Assembly (NCBI GenBank): GCA_022703355.1
Contig: JAKLDU010000008.1
Coordinates: 1 to 44,034 of the forward strand
Source of the DNA: Deltaproteobacteria bacterium
Lineage (GTDB): Bacteria; Desulfobacterota; Desulfomonilia; UBA1062
Reading direction: 5' to 3'
DNA length: 44,034 nucleotides
The notes under the pieces are model-generated. The model saw only the letters and a list, made by a program, of their open reading frames with translations, had not been told where the DNA came from and ran no database searches. The translations under genes were made by a program, and so were the position numbers. Below are positions 16,680 through 24,075 of this stretch, piece by piece (position 1 is the stretch's first letter; the number at the start of each line of letters is the position of its first letter).

Positions 16680-16769
16680 AGCCTGGGGGGTGTGGCATAG
16701 GTTGAGTTGCCAGAAGAGAGAGATATTCTCACAAAGAGTCAGGCATCGGTTCTTCTGGCTTTTTTTTTT
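16680..16769 (+). ncRNA. Candidate small RNA ending in an intrinsic terminator
   Basis: A promoter-like pair, CTGACA (16646-16651) and TCTTAT (16668-16673), predicts a start near 16680. About 90 nt later a 9-bp hairpin runs into T10. There is no gene on this strand for the terminator to serve: the nearest upstream plus-strand gene ends at 15834 and the next begins at 17745. The predicted transcript opens with a G-rich run and has a small inner hairpin GAGA/TCTC. Nothing in it matches a known RNA family by eye. Confidence 0.3.
16709..16769 (+). terminator. Hairpin plus T10, probable rho-independent terminator
   Basis: GCCAGAAGA (16709-16717) pairs perfectly with TCTTCTGGC (16751-16759), followed directly by ten T residues (16760-16769). 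The 33-nt loop is longer than usual but can be shortened by an inner GAGA/TCTC stem. Orientation is plus strand. Confidence 0.5.
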
Positions 16770-16845
16770 GTCCTTGCGCCCGTGCCGGGCATCACCGCCG
16801 CACCGGTTTTTAAGCGGGAGCCTGTTTCCCGCGCCTTCGGGTATC

Positions 16846-17484
16846 CTACGCCCCCCCCTCGATCCGCCAGCCCTTTTCGTCCCAGGCGAGCCAGCGGCCC
16901 GTGCCGAAGAACGGCGGGAGCACGATGAGGCGCTCGGACAGGATCATCCGGTGCAGGTGCCCGCAGACGACCATGTCCACCTTTTTCTTCGAGGCCAGGG
17001 AAGGGTCGATGGATGTCCGGGGCGGCCTGACCGTCGCGGAGGACGAGACCAGGAACCGGGCGAGCCGGTCCTTGAGGGCTCCCGGGAGGGCCCGGTCGAG
17101 GAGCCTGAGCACCGGCCACCCGAAGGCGTGCAGGGCCTTGAACCCGCGGTCGGCGTTTGTGAGGGTGTGGCCGTGGGCAAGGAGGAGCCTCTGGGAGGTG
17201 GGCGAAAGAACGATCTCCTCTTCCCCCAGTATCGCTGCCTTAGGGGCGGAGTTGCGGGATAGGAGGAAATCCCGGTTGCCGGGAATGACGAAAACCTGCG
17301 GCGAGGAGAGGGCGTCGAGGACCTCCCCGAGCCGGCCCCCGATGCCGGAGTACCAGTAATCGAAGAGGTCCCCGAGGATGTAGATCTGCCCCCCCCGGCC
17401 TTTCGCCCCTTCGAGCCAGGCCAGGAAACGTGCCGAATCACCGTTTCGTCCCGGCCGTATGTGGATGTCCGCCACGCAAATCAT
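16846..17484 (-). CDS. lpxH: UDP-2,3-diacylglucosamine diphosphatase LpxH
   Basis: Calcineurin-like metallophosphoesterase of lipid A synthesis; it hydrolyses UDP-2,3-diacylglucosamine to lipid X and UMP at the inner membrane. The ligand set is complete: D6 and H8 (ADIHI), D39 (GDLFDYW), N70 in GNRDFLL, a signature that favours LpxH over generic family members, H104 (AHGH), and H176/H178 (CGHLHR). The 212-residue length is slightly short of the E. coli enzyme (240). The start at 17484 (MICVADIH) is chosen from the family's N terminus; upstream in-frame codons to 17550 run through a promoter-like palindrome. No clear Shine-Dalgarno is seen. Other lpx genes are not nearby. Confidence 0.82.
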   Translation of the reverse strand: MICVADIHIRPGRNGDSARFLAWLEGAKGRGGQIYILGDLFDYWYSGIGGRLGEVLDALSSPQVFVIPGNRDFLLSRNSAPKAAILGEEEIVLSPTSQRLLLAHGHTLTNADRGFKALHAFGWPVLRLLDRALPGALKDRLARFLVSSSATVRPPRTSIDPSLASKKKVDMVVCGHLHRMILSERLIVLPPFFGTGRWLAWDEKGWRIEGGA

Positions 17485-17510
17485 CACGGGACTGATACAA
17501 CCAGAAGATG

Positions 17511-17524
17511 CTTGATATATCAAG
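17511..17524. repeat. 14-bp perfect palindrome CTTGATATATCAAG over a -35 box
   Basis: A perfect inverted repeat between divergent lpxH and the Band 7 gene. Its left half contains the -35 hexamer of the plus-strand promoter described separately, the usual position of a repressor operator. The TTGAT-N2-ATCAA spacing is 2 nt short of an FNR box, so the binding factor is unknown. Confidence 0.5.
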
Positions 17525-17540
17525 TCAATCCTTTTATATA
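17512..17540 (+). promoter_or_regulatory. Candidate sigma-70-type promoter for the Band 7 gene
   Basis: TTGATA (17512-17517) and TATATA (17535-17540) are separated by exactly 17 nt. The predicted start is near 17547, giving a ~200-nt leader before the Band 7 ATG. The -35 box is inside a 14-bp palindrome. Confidence 0.55.
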
Positions 17541-17744
17541 GGGGACCCATGAACCCGATGGGAAGTCTCCGCTTCCGAAAAAGGGGGCGTCGCGGCCGTA
17601 AATGCCCCCGACGGAACGGGCAGCGGGCCGCCCAGGTTCAGGCCGCTTGCGGGAAAGATGCCGGCGATGCTTGACGAGGCCTCCCCGGACGATACAATGA
17701 AGCTCAGTACCAGGTCCTGATCTCCATTTCGAAGGAGGGTGAAC

Positions 17745-18497
17745 ATGCAAGCCTATGCACTTCTTACGATCGTCGTCATCGTGGTGCTCTTTCTCGTCTC
17801 GTCCATCAAGATACTCAACGAGTACGAGCGGGCCGTGGTGTTCCGGCTGGGTCGCGTGCTCGAGGCCCCCAAGGGCCCCGGGCTCATCATCATCATCCCC
17901 ATGGTGGACCGGTTCATCCGGATCAGCCTGCGCACCGTGGTGCAGGACGTGCCCTCCCAGGACGTCATCACCAGGGACAACGTCACGGTCAAGGTCAACG
18001 CCGTGGTGTACTTCCGGGTGATCGAGCCCATGAAGGCGGTCCTCGAGGTGGAGAACTACCTCTATGCCACGAGCCAGTTCTCCCAGACGACGCTGCGGTC
18101 CGTGTGCGGCCAGGCCGAGCTCGACGATCTCCTCGTGAACCGCGAGGAGATCAGCTCCCGCATCCAGGAGATCCTCGACCGCCACACCGACCCCTGGGGC
18201 ATCAAGGTTTCCGCCGTGGAGCTCAAGTACATCGACCTGCCCGAGGAGATGCAGCGCGCCATGGCCAAGCAGGCCGAAGCGGAGCGCGAGCGGAGGTCCA
18301 AGGTCATCCACGCCGAAGGGGAGTTCCAGGCCTCGCAGCGGCTTGCGGACGCCGCGAAGGTGATCTCGGAGCATCCCATCGCCCTGCAGCTGAGATACCT
18401 CCAGACCATCCGGGAGATCTCCTCCGAAGGCTCCACCAACACCATCGTCCCCATCCCCATCGACATTCTCACCCCGTTCCTCAAAGGGGCGAAGTGA
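17745..18497 (+). CDS. SPFH/Band 7 membrane protein (slipin, stomatin-like)
   Basis: Protein of 250 residues: one N-terminal membrane helix (about residues 6-22), then the SPFH domain (about 25-190) beginning with the characteristic [22 protein letters not shown] segment and containing [24 protein letters not shown] charged helix ([20 protein letters not shown]) and an assembly segment with YLQTIREI follow; all are typical of prokaryotic slipins. These proteins oligomerise on the membrane and organise microdomains or proteases. The usual partner NfeD is not adjacent; a TrmH-type gene follows after 25 nt. The ATG at 17745 has AAGGAGG 6 nt upstream, better than the in-frame GTG at 17739. Confidence 0.92.
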   Translation: MQAYALLTIVVIVVLFLVSSIKILNEYERAVVFRLGRVLEAPKGPGLIIIIPMVDRFIRISLRTVVQDVPSQDVITRDNVTVKVNAVVYFRVIEPMKAVLEVENYLYATSQFSQTTLRSVCGQAELDDLLVNREEISSRIQEILDRHTDPWGIKVSAVELKYIDLPEEMQRAMAKQAEAERERRSKVIHAEGEFQASQRLADAAKVISEHPIALQLRYLQTIREISSEGSTNTIVPIPIDILTPFLKGAK

Positions 18498-18522
18498 AGG
18501 GTTGCCCGGCGAAGGGCCGTTC

Positions 18523-19260
18523 ATGGGGGCGATAGGGAGCACCGCGAATCCGGCCTTCAAGGCACTGCTCAAGGCCGGGAGGGACAGGGGCCTCATGCTC
18601 CTCGAGGGCAGGAGGCTCGTCGGGGACGCCCTTTCGCGGGGCATGACGCCCGCGCTCACCGCCATCACCCCCGGCTATGCCCAGGAGCACGGCCTGCCCG
18701 GGGTTCCCCACGCAATCCTCGGGGCGAAGCTCTTCGGGCGCATCGCCGCGACCACGACGCCCCAGGGCATCCTGGCATTCTTCCCCGTACCCTGGGCATC
18801 CTTCGAGGAGGCGGCCTCGGTGGACCGCATCGTCGTCCTGGACGGGCTGCAGGACCCGGGCAACGTGGGCGCCATCGTCAGGACGGCCGAGGCCTTCGGG
18901 TTCGGGGCCCTCATCGTGACCGAGGAAACGGCCTCGCCCTTTTCCCCCAAGGCCCTGCGGGCCTCCATGGGCTCGTTCCTGGGGGTCCGCATCGCGCGAG
19001 CCCGCAGGGAAGACCTGAAAAAGCTGCCGCACCGCATGGTGGTCCTGGCGCTCACGGGCAAGGCACGGCTCGGACCGGACCTGTTCACCGGCAAGACGGC
19101 CATCTGCCTGGGCCAGGAAGGGGCGGGGGTGAGCGGGGAGGTCCTCGAGCTCCCGGGGGAGAAGGTTGCCATCCCCATGCAGGGCGACATCGAATCGCTC
19201 AACGTGGCGGTGGCCGCGGGCATCGTCATGGCCTACGCCAGCGGCGTCTTCACCCCTTGA
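18523..19260 (+). CDS. TrmH/SpoU-family RNA 2'-O-methyltransferase
   Basis: SPOUT-fold enzyme transferring methyl from SAM to a ribose 2'-OH in rRNA or tRNA. The 245 residues show an N-terminal substrate-binding domain (LLEGRRLVGDALS...) and the three SPOUT motifs: DGLQDPGNVGAIVRTAEAFG near residue 105, LGQEGAGVS near 198, and IPMQGDIESLNVAVAAGI near 215, forming the trefoil knot. The Asn and Arg of motif 1 and the Ser-Leu-Asn of motif 3 are intact. The ATG at 18523 has GAAGGG 6 nt upstream; an earlier TTG at 18502 is possible but adds only seven residues. The family cannot be split confidently into RlmB, TsnR-like or TrmH by eye. Confidence 0.88.
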   Translation: MGAIGSTANPAFKALLKAGRDRGLMLLEGRRLVGDALSRGMTPALTAITPGYAQEHGLPGVPHAILGAKLFGRIAATTTPQGILAFFPVPWASFEEAASVDRIVVLDGLQDPGNVGAIVRTAEAFGFGALIVTEETASPFSPKALRASMGSFLGVRIARARREDLKKLPHRMVVLALTGKARLGPDLFTGKTAICLGQEGAGVSGEVLELPGEKVAIPMQGDIESLNVAVAAGIVMAYASGVFTP

Positions 19261-19274
19261 GGCCTCCCCGGGGG

Positions 19275-19301
19275 TTCCGGGCAGGTTCCCGGCTTTTCGG
19301 G
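19275..19301 (+). repeat. 27-bp hairpin repeat, copy 1 (terminator-like)
   Basis: First copy of an exact 27-bp direct repeat located 14 nt after the TrmH-family stop. Within it CCGGG (19277-19281) pairs with CCCGG (19288-19292) and is followed by CTTTT, as in a short intrinsic terminator for the upstream gene. Confidence 0.6.
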
Positions 19302-19345
19302 AAGGTTGAGCTCGGCGGCAAGTGCCTGAAGCCTTCCTCGAAAGT

Positions 19346-19372
19346 TTCCGGGCAGGTTCCCGGCTTTTCGGG
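19346..19372 (+). repeat. 27-bp hairpin repeat, copy 2 (terminator-like)
   Basis: Second exact copy, 71 bp downstream of the first. It carries the same CCGGG/CCCGG stem and CTTTT tail, and both copies are followed by an AGG after one differing base. The pair fills most of the 142-nt convergent gap before wecB. Confidence 0.6.
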
Positions 19373-19402
19373 CAGGCCGGTCACGACAGGCCTAAGGGGT
19401 GC

Positions 19403-20479
19403 CTACAGGAATCTTTCCCTGACGAACCGGGCGACGCGCATGCTCGCCCGCCCGTCGCCGAAGGGGTTCTGTGCCTCGGGCACGCCCGCGCCCGCCATGT
19501 CGAGGGCCGCCCGGCGGATGAGCCGGGGCTCGGCGGCCACGAGGCGGTTGCCCCCCGCCTCGACCGTCTCGGGCCACTCCGTGGTGTCGCGGACCGTGAC
19601 GCAGGGGCACTTCAGCAGGAAGGCCTCCTTCTGCACCCCGCCGGAATCGGTGACGATGCACGAGGCGTCCCTGACCATGGCGAGCATGGTGAGGTAGCTC
19701 ACGGGTTCGATGGCCTGCAGGCCGCCCGATGACGAGATCACTTCAGGGTACATGTTCCCGGTCCTCGGGTGAACGGGGAAGATCACCGGCAGGTCCCGGG
19801 CCAGGAGGGTGAGCCCTTCCCAGATGGCCAGGAACCTCGACCGGTCGTTCGTGTTTTCCGCCCGGTGGATGGTGGCGAGGGCGAAGGGGCGCCCGTAGGG
19901 CTGGGGGACCTTCAGCGCGGAGAACTTCAGGAGGGCGTCGTACATCACGTCGCCCGTGAGCACCCCCTCGATGCCTTCCCGGGCCAGGAGGGCCACGGCG
20001 TTTGCCGTGGGGCAGAAGTGGTGGTCGGCCGCGCGGTCGGTGAGGACGCGGTTGATCTCCTCGGGCATGGAGCGGTCGAAGGAGCGTACGCCCGCCTCGA
20101 CGTGGCCCACCTTCACCCCCAGCTTGACGGCGGCCAGGGCTCCCGCCAGGGTGGAGTTCGTGTCCCCGTACACGAGCACGAGGGCGGGCTTCTCGGCCAG
20201 GAGCACCTCCTCGATGGCCTCCAGCATCCTCGCCGTCTGCTTCGCGTGGCTCGAAGAGCCGATGCCCAGGTGGAAGTCGGGCCGGGCAAGCCCCAGGGTC
20301 TCGAAGTGCACGTCCGACATGGCGAAGTCGTAGTGCTGGCCCGTGTGGATCACCTTGAAGGGGATGCCCAGGGAGGTGAACGCCTCGGCCACGGGGGCAA
20401 GCTTGATGAACTGGGGCCGCGCACCCACCACGTGGATCACCCCGCCGGGTGCCTTCTTCGTGTCTTCCCGCATCGTCAT
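19403..20479 (-). CDS. wecB: UDP-N-acetylglucosamine 2-epimerase (non-hydrolysing)
   Basis: Interconverts UDP-GlcNAc and UDP-ManNAc, supplying ManNAc-type sugars for surface polysaccharides. The 358-residue product has a GT-B-like fold with family motifs GARPQFIKLAPV, HTGQHYD, VYGDTNSTLAG, HVEAGVRSFDRSMPEEINR, ATIHRAENT and the UDP-binding TDSGGVQKEA. The start is uncertain: ATG at 20479 has GGGGTGG just upstream, and a GTG at 20485 is also in frame. It lies 16 nt or less after the SPOR gene, so argS, the SPOR gene and wecB probably form one transcript. The rest of a ManNAc pathway is not seen in this window, though polysaccharide genes occur near the right end. Confidence 0.92.
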   Translation of the reverse strand: MTMREDTKKAPGGVIHVVGARPQFIKLAPVAEAFTSLGIPFKVIHTGQHYDFAMSDVHFETLGLARPDFHLGIGSSSHAKQTARMLEAIEEVLLAEKPALVLVYGDTNSTLAGALAAVKLGVKVGHVEAGVRSFDRSMPEEINRVLTDRAADHHFCPTANAVALLAREGIEGVLTGDVMYDALLKFSALKVPQPYGRPFALATIHRAENTNDRSRFLAIWEGLTLLARDLPVIFPVHPRTGNMYPEVISSSGGLQAIEPVSYLTMLAMVRDASCIVTDSGGVQKEAFLLKCPCVTVRDTTEWPETVEAGGNRLVAAEPRLIRRAALDMAGAGVPEAQNPFGDGRASMRVARFVRERFL

Positions 20480-20495
20480 GTCCACCCCGGCCCGA

Positions 20496-21023
20496 TCAGA
20501 GCTTCACCACGGCGCAGTCTGTCTCGAGCCTGTCGCTGAGCGTCCTGCAGTAGCGCTCCGCCACTTCCCGGGTGCGGAAGCTTCCCCACCTCACCACGAA
20601 CACACCGTCCAGGGGCGTCACCTCGCAGGTGAGACGGTTCCTGCTCTCGAGGGAGCCTGCGAGCTCCAGGGCGGCCTCGCGGGAGTCGAACGAGGCGATC
20701 TGCACACCGTAGCCCTGACCCGGTGAAGCGCCCTTGTCCGGGAGCAGGAGGATGTCCCAGAAGGAATACTCGAAGGACCCGGCGGAGCCCTCCTGCGGCC
20801 CGGGCTTTGCCGTCTCCGCAGGCGCCTTTTCCCGGGCCTTCGAAACCATCTTGCTCAGGTTCTTTTCGATGGGCTCGCAGGAATACTCGGGCCGGGTGTT
20901 CAGCATGGAGAACAGGACGCTCGCGCCGGCCAGGATGAAGACGGACAGCAGGAGCAGGGCGACGTTCTTTGCCAGCGACTGTTTCTTGAGCCTGGTCCTG
21001 CGCTTCTTGCGGGCCTTTGCCAT
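20496..21023 (-). CDS. SPOR-domain membrane protein
   Basis: Protein of 175 residues with a strongly basic start (ARKKRRTRLKKQ), a single membrane helix at about 20-42, a low-complexity Pro/Ala/Lys linker (about 60-85), and a C-terminal SPOR domain (about 100-172: GYGVQIASFDSREAALELAGSL ... VVRWGSFRTREVAERYCRTL). SPOR domains bind peptidoglycan strands stripped of stem peptides, concentrated at the septum, so a role in cell division or wall remodelling in the periplasm is likely. It starts 6 nt after argS. Pairing argS with a SPOR gene is also known from FtsN-like genes in other proteobacteria. Confidence 0.88.
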   Translation of the reverse strand: MAKARKKRRTRLKKQSLAKNVALLLLSVFILAGASVLFSMLNTRPEYSCEPIEKNLSKMVSKAREKAPAETAKPGPQEGSAGSFEYSFWDILLLPDKGASPGQGYGVQIASFDSREAALELAGSLESRNRLTCEVTPLDGVFVVRWGSFRTREVAERYCRTLSDRLETDCAVVKL

Positions 21024-21029
21024 GGGGGT

Positions 21030-22691
21030 CTACATGCTCTCCGGCGCGCTGATGCCCATGAGGTCCAGTGCGTTCGCCAGCACCTGCTTCTCCGCCGAGA
21101 TCAGGGTGAGCCTCGCCAGGGTGAGGCCCCGGTCGTCGGAGATCACCCGGTTCCTGTTGTAGAACCGGTGGAAGGCCGTGGCGAGCTCGAGGACGTAGTA
21201 GGCGATCCGGTGCGGCTCGAGGTCCGCGGCGCAGGACACGACCACATCGGGGTAGGACGCCAGTGACTTGATCATCTCCAGGTCGTCCCCAGAGCCCAGC
21301 CTGGACAGGTCGCAGTCCGGTGCGTCCGGGGAGAGCCCCTGCTCCCGGGCGTTCCTGAGGATGGAGCAGATCCGGGCATGGGCGTACTGGATGTAGTACA
21401 CCGGGTTCTCATCGCTCTTCTTCTTGGCGAGGTCGAGGTCGAACACCAGCTGGGCGTCGGACTTGCGCATCATGAAGAAGTACCGGCACACGTCCTTGCC
21501 CACCTCGTCGATGATCTCCCGCAGGGTGACGAACTCCCCCGAACGCGTGGACATCTGCACGGGCTGGCCGTTCCTCACCAGGGAGACGAGCTGGATGAGG
21601 AGGGCGTGGAAGGCTTCCTTCGGGGCGCCGAGGCCCTCGATGGCCGCCCTCATCCGCGGGACGTACCCGTGGTGGTCCGCGCCCCAGATGTCGATGACCT
21701 TTCCGAAGCCCCGGTCGAGCTTGTCCTTGTGGTAGGCGATGTCCGGGGCAAAGTAGGTGAGCGACCCGTCCTGCTTCCTGAGCACCCGGTCCTTCTCGTC
21801 CCCGAAGCGGGTGGTCCTGAACCAGAGTGCGTCGTTTTCCTCATAGCTCAGGTCGATGGATTTCAGGTAGGCGAGCATCTCCTCGACCTTGTCGTCCTCG
21901 TACAGGGCGGACTCGCTGAACCAGTTGTGGAAGCGCACGTTGAAGAGCTCGAGGTCTTCCCGGATGCCCTCGAGGATGGCGTTCGCCGCGTAGTGCCTGC
22001 AGGCCGCCACGGCCTCTGCCTCGTCCATGTCCAGAAGCTCGCTTCCGCGGGCGTCCTTGAGGGCGCCCGCGATGTCCCCGATGTAGCTGCCCTTGTAGCC
22101 GTTCTCCGGGAAGGGGGTCTCGGCGCCGTGGAGCTCCCGGTACCGGCTGAGCACCGACAGGCCGAGCATGTTCATCTGGTTGCCCACGTCGTTGATGTAG
22201 TACTCGGACTGCACGTCGTAGCCGGCCGCCTTCAGGATCCGGGCGAGGGTGTCGCCCACGGCGGCTCCCCGGCCGTGGCCCACGTGGAGGGGGCCGGTGG
22301 GATTGGCGGAGACGAACTCCACCTGGACCTTGAGGCCCGCCCCAAAGGAGCTCGTGCCGAAGGCGGAGCCTGCCTGCAGAACCTCGCCCAGGACGCTCAC
22401 CCACATGCCCGGCGAGACCACGAGGTTGATGAACCCCGGGCCCGCGATGTCGATGCGCTCGAAGACGTCGGTGAGGGTCTCGAGGCGCTCCTTGATGACC
22501 GCAGCGATGTCCCGGGGCTTGCGTTTCGCCCGGGACGCCAGGACCATGGCCGCGTTCGAGGCGAAATCGCCGAATTCCCTGTTCGCGGGCACGCTCAGGC
22601 CAAGGCTTCCGATGTCGTGGGCGGGGATCGCCCCCTCGTGCATGAGCGCTTGAAGTGCTTCCTTCAGGATCTCCTGTATCTTTTCCTTCAC
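21030..22691 (-). CDS. argS: Arginyl-tRNA synthetase
   Basis: Class I aminoacyl-tRNA synthetase of 553 residues charging tRNA-Arg. The order of domains is the N-terminal Add-1 domain (to ~110), the catalytic Rossmann fold with FVSANPTGPLHVGHGRG (HIGH motif present as HVGH) and YYINDVGNQ, and the C-terminal anticodon-binding helices with the typical YYVLELATAFHRFYNRNRV. The canonical KMSK is replaced by a VQMSTRSGEFVTL segment, normal for most ArgRS. The start is GTG at 22691, supported by AGAGGA 7 nt upstream. A promoter-like sequence is seen about 60 nt upstream. Confidence 0.96.
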   Translation of the reverse strand: MKEKIQEILKEALQALMHEGAIPAHDIGSLGLSVPANREFGDFASNAAMVLASRAKRKPRDIAAVIKERLETLTDVFERIDIAGPGFINLVVSPGMWVSVLGEVLQAGSAFGTSSFGAGLKVQVEFVSANPTGPLHVGHGRGAAVGDTLARILKAAGYDVQSEYYINDVGNQMNMLGLSVLSRYRELHGAETPFPENGYKGSYIGDIAGALKDARGSELLDMDEAEAVAACRHYAANAILEGIREDLELFNVRFHNWFSESALYEDDKVEEMLAYLKSIDLSYEENDALWFRTTRFGDEKDRVLRKQDGSLTYFAPDIAYHKDKLDRGFGKVIDIWGADHHGYVPRMRAAIEGLGAPKEAFHALLIQLVSLVRNGQPVQMSTRSGEFVTLREIIDEVGKDVCRYFFMMRKSDAQLVFDLDLAKKKSDENPVYYIQYAHARICSILRNAREQGLSPDAPDCDLSRLGSGDDLEMIKSLASYPDVVVSCAADLEPHRIAYYVLELATAFHRFYNRNRVISDDRGLTLARLTLISAEKQVLANALDLMGISAPESM

Positions 22692-22973
22692 GATGGTCCT
22701 CTCGTGGCTTGTTGCCGCACGTTCTGATTCCCCCCGTCGGGTGGTACTCTGTACATATCAAATCCATTTTCTTTGTCCAGATATTTCCATGGGAAAAGAA
22801 CCGGCCCCCTGCCGTGATGGCCCCCGTGCCGACGGGGAAGAAGGAAACGGTGCCCGTCTCCCCCGGCGGAAAATGGCGGGCTATGCGAGTGCCCCGGGGG
22901 GGCCGAAAGGGAAGGGCATATCAAAAAGATGAAGGATATCTTATACCTCTCAACAAAGAGCCCTGTTTGTATA
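22692..22973. other. Divergent argS-hrcA intergenic region
   Basis: About 280 nt between argS and the hrcA promoter with no convincing gene. It holds an argS promoter candidate at 22752-22779 and a 6-bp hairpin CCCCGT/ACGGGG at 22822-22837. The 60 nt before the hrcA promoter are AT-rich. Confidence 0.5.
22752..22779 (-). promoter_or_regulatory. Candidate promoter for argS-SPOR-wecB
   Basis: On the minus strand TGGACA (22774-22779) and TATGTA (22752-22757) are 16 nt apart. The -35 box matches 5 of 6 consensus bases; the -10 box is weaker. Confidence 0.35.
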
Positions 22974-23002
22974 TTGACATCCCCCGGGAGAATCTCTATA
23001 AC
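22974..23002 (+). promoter_or_regulatory. Vegetative (sigma-70-type) promoter of hrcA-grpE-dnaK
   Basis: Perfect TTGACA (22974-22979), a 17-nt spacer, and TATAAC (22997-23002). The predicted start near 23009 falls inside the CIRCE operator, the arrangement by which HrcA blocks initiation at normal temperature. Confidence 0.85.
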
Positions 23003-23007
23003 CACTG

Positions 23008-23034
23008 TTAGCAGTTAAGGCAGGTGAGTGCTAA
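23008..23034 (+). promoter_or_regulatory. CIRCE operator (HrcA binding site)
   Basis: TTAGCAGTT (23008-23016), 9-nt spacer, GAGTGCTAA (23026-23034). The right arm equals the consensus; the left arm differs from TTAGCACTC at two positions. It overlaps the predicted transcription start and lies just before the hrcA ATG, so it can act on DNA as operator and may form a 5' hairpin in the mRNA. Confidence 0.93.
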
Positions 23035-23038
23035 ATCC

Positions 23039-24073
23039 ATGGCGTACCAGTTGAGCGAACGAGACAAGAGCATCCTGGGTGCGATCATTCAGGAATACGT
23101 GTCCACCGGCGAGCCGGTGGGCTCGAGGATCGTGTCCCGGAAGTACATGATGGCCCTCTCCCCCGCCACGGTCCGCAACGTGATGGCGGACCTCGAGGAG
23201 CTCGGCCTCCTCTACCAGCCTCACATCTCGGCAGGCCGAATACCCACGCCGGAGGGCTTCCGCTTCTATCTGAGCGAGATCATGCAGGTCAGGGCGCTGC
23301 CAAAGATGGAGAAGGGCATCATCTCCCGCCACATGGCCAGGACCGTGGGGGACGTGAGGGAAACACTCCACGAGGCCTCTCTCCTGCTCTCGCAGATCTC
23401 CCGGAACGCCTCGATCCTCATCATGCCCCGGATCGACCCCTTCCTGTTCAAGCGCATCGACTTCGTGCGGCTCGACGACAGCAGGATCCTGGTGATCCTC
23501 GTGAGCAAGGCGGGGATGGTGTACAACCACATCGTCCACGGGGAGGACATCTCCCAGGACCTCCTGGTCAGGTACGCCAACTACCTCAACGAGTGCAGCG
23601 CGGACCTCTCCATCCACGAGATGAGGGACCGTCTCGTCAGGGAGATGTCCAGCGAGAAGGCCCGGTTCGACAGCATGATGAAGCAGGCCCTGAGCCTCGG
23701 CATGACCGCGCTGGAGGGCATTGCCGGCTCCCCGGACGTCTACATCCAGGGCAAGGAGAGCGTGTTCAACAGCCCGGACCTCGCCGATTTCGCCAGGCTC
23801 AGGGATATCGTGACGGCCTTCGAGGACAAGGGCAAGATGGTGCGCCTGCTCAACCGGGTGCTCGAGGACCCCGGGGTCAAGGTCCTCCTGGGCGACGACA
23901 TGGAGCAGTTCGGCACGGACCACTTCAGCCTGGTGGCCAGCGGGTACTACCGCGGCGAGGTCCCGGTCGGTTCGCTGGGGGTGATCGGGCCCATCCGGAT
24001 GGATTATTCGCGGGTCATCCCGCTCGTTGGCTATGTAGCGAAAATTCTGAGCGATCTACTGGAGGATGTATAA
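23039..24073 (+). CDS. hrcA: Heat-inducible transcription repressor HrcA
   Basis: Represses class I heat-shock genes by binding CIRCE; activity depends on GroEL. The 344 residues comprise an N-terminal winged helix (LSERDKSILGAIIQEYVSTGEPVGSR... SPATVRNVMADLEELGLLYQPHISAGRIPTPEGFRFYL), a GAF-like dimerisation domain, and the C-terminal GVIGPIRMDYSRVIPLVGYVA motif. The ATG at 23039 is favoured because the family normally starts just before LSER and AGGTGA at 23023-23028 provides a ribosome site; a GTG at 23024 is in frame but its spacing to AAGG is short. It is first in hrcA-grpE-dnaK, 2 nt before grpE, and is autoregulated through the adjacent CIRCE. Confidence 0.96.
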   Translation: MAYQLSERDKSILGAIIQEYVSTGEPVGSRIVSRKYMMALSPATVRNVMADLEELGLLYQPHISAGRIPTPEGFRFYLSEIMQVRALPKMEKGIISRHMARTVGDVRETLHEASLLLSQISRNASILIMPRIDPFLFKRIDFVRLDDSRILVILVSKAGMVYNHIVHGEDISQDLLVRYANYLNECSADLSIHEMRDRLVREMSSEKARFDSMMKQALSLGMTALEGIAGSPDVYIQGKESVFNSPDLADFARLRDIVTAFEDKGKMVRLLNRVLEDPGVKVLLGDDMEQFGTDHFSLVASGYYRGEVPVGSLGVIGPIRMDYSRVIPLVGYVAKILSDLLEDV

Positions 24074-24075
24074 GG

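Larger units (their letters stand above)
16295..16845. other. Gene-free region upstream of the response regulator
   Basis: This 551-nt region holds no convincing protein gene. It contains a short inverted repeat GCATA-AAA-TATGC at 16413-16425, a 14-bp perfect palindrome at 16524-16537, a promoter-like CTGACA-N16-TCTTAT at 16646-16673, and a long hairpin followed by ten T residues ending at 16769. Just past the lpxH stop, on the other strand, GCGGGA can pair with TCCCGC (16814-16832), a hairpin without a U-tract. Confidence 0.6.

Noticed and set aside
16707-16928. A 73-codon plus-strand frame with a signal-peptide-like hydrophobic stretch
   Set aside because: The hydrophobic part is produced by the terminator T-run, it starts with TTG, and its end overlaps lpxH antisense. 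The hairpin plus T10 explains the sequence better.
17511-17524. FNR box
   Set aside because: The dyad is TTGAT-N2-ATCAA, whereas FNR sites need four bases between the halves. It was kept only as an unassigned palindrome.
21378-22727. A 449-codon plus-strand frame opposite argS
   Set aside because: Antisense shadow of ArgRS with repetitive Val/Glu/His/Leu composition and no motif.
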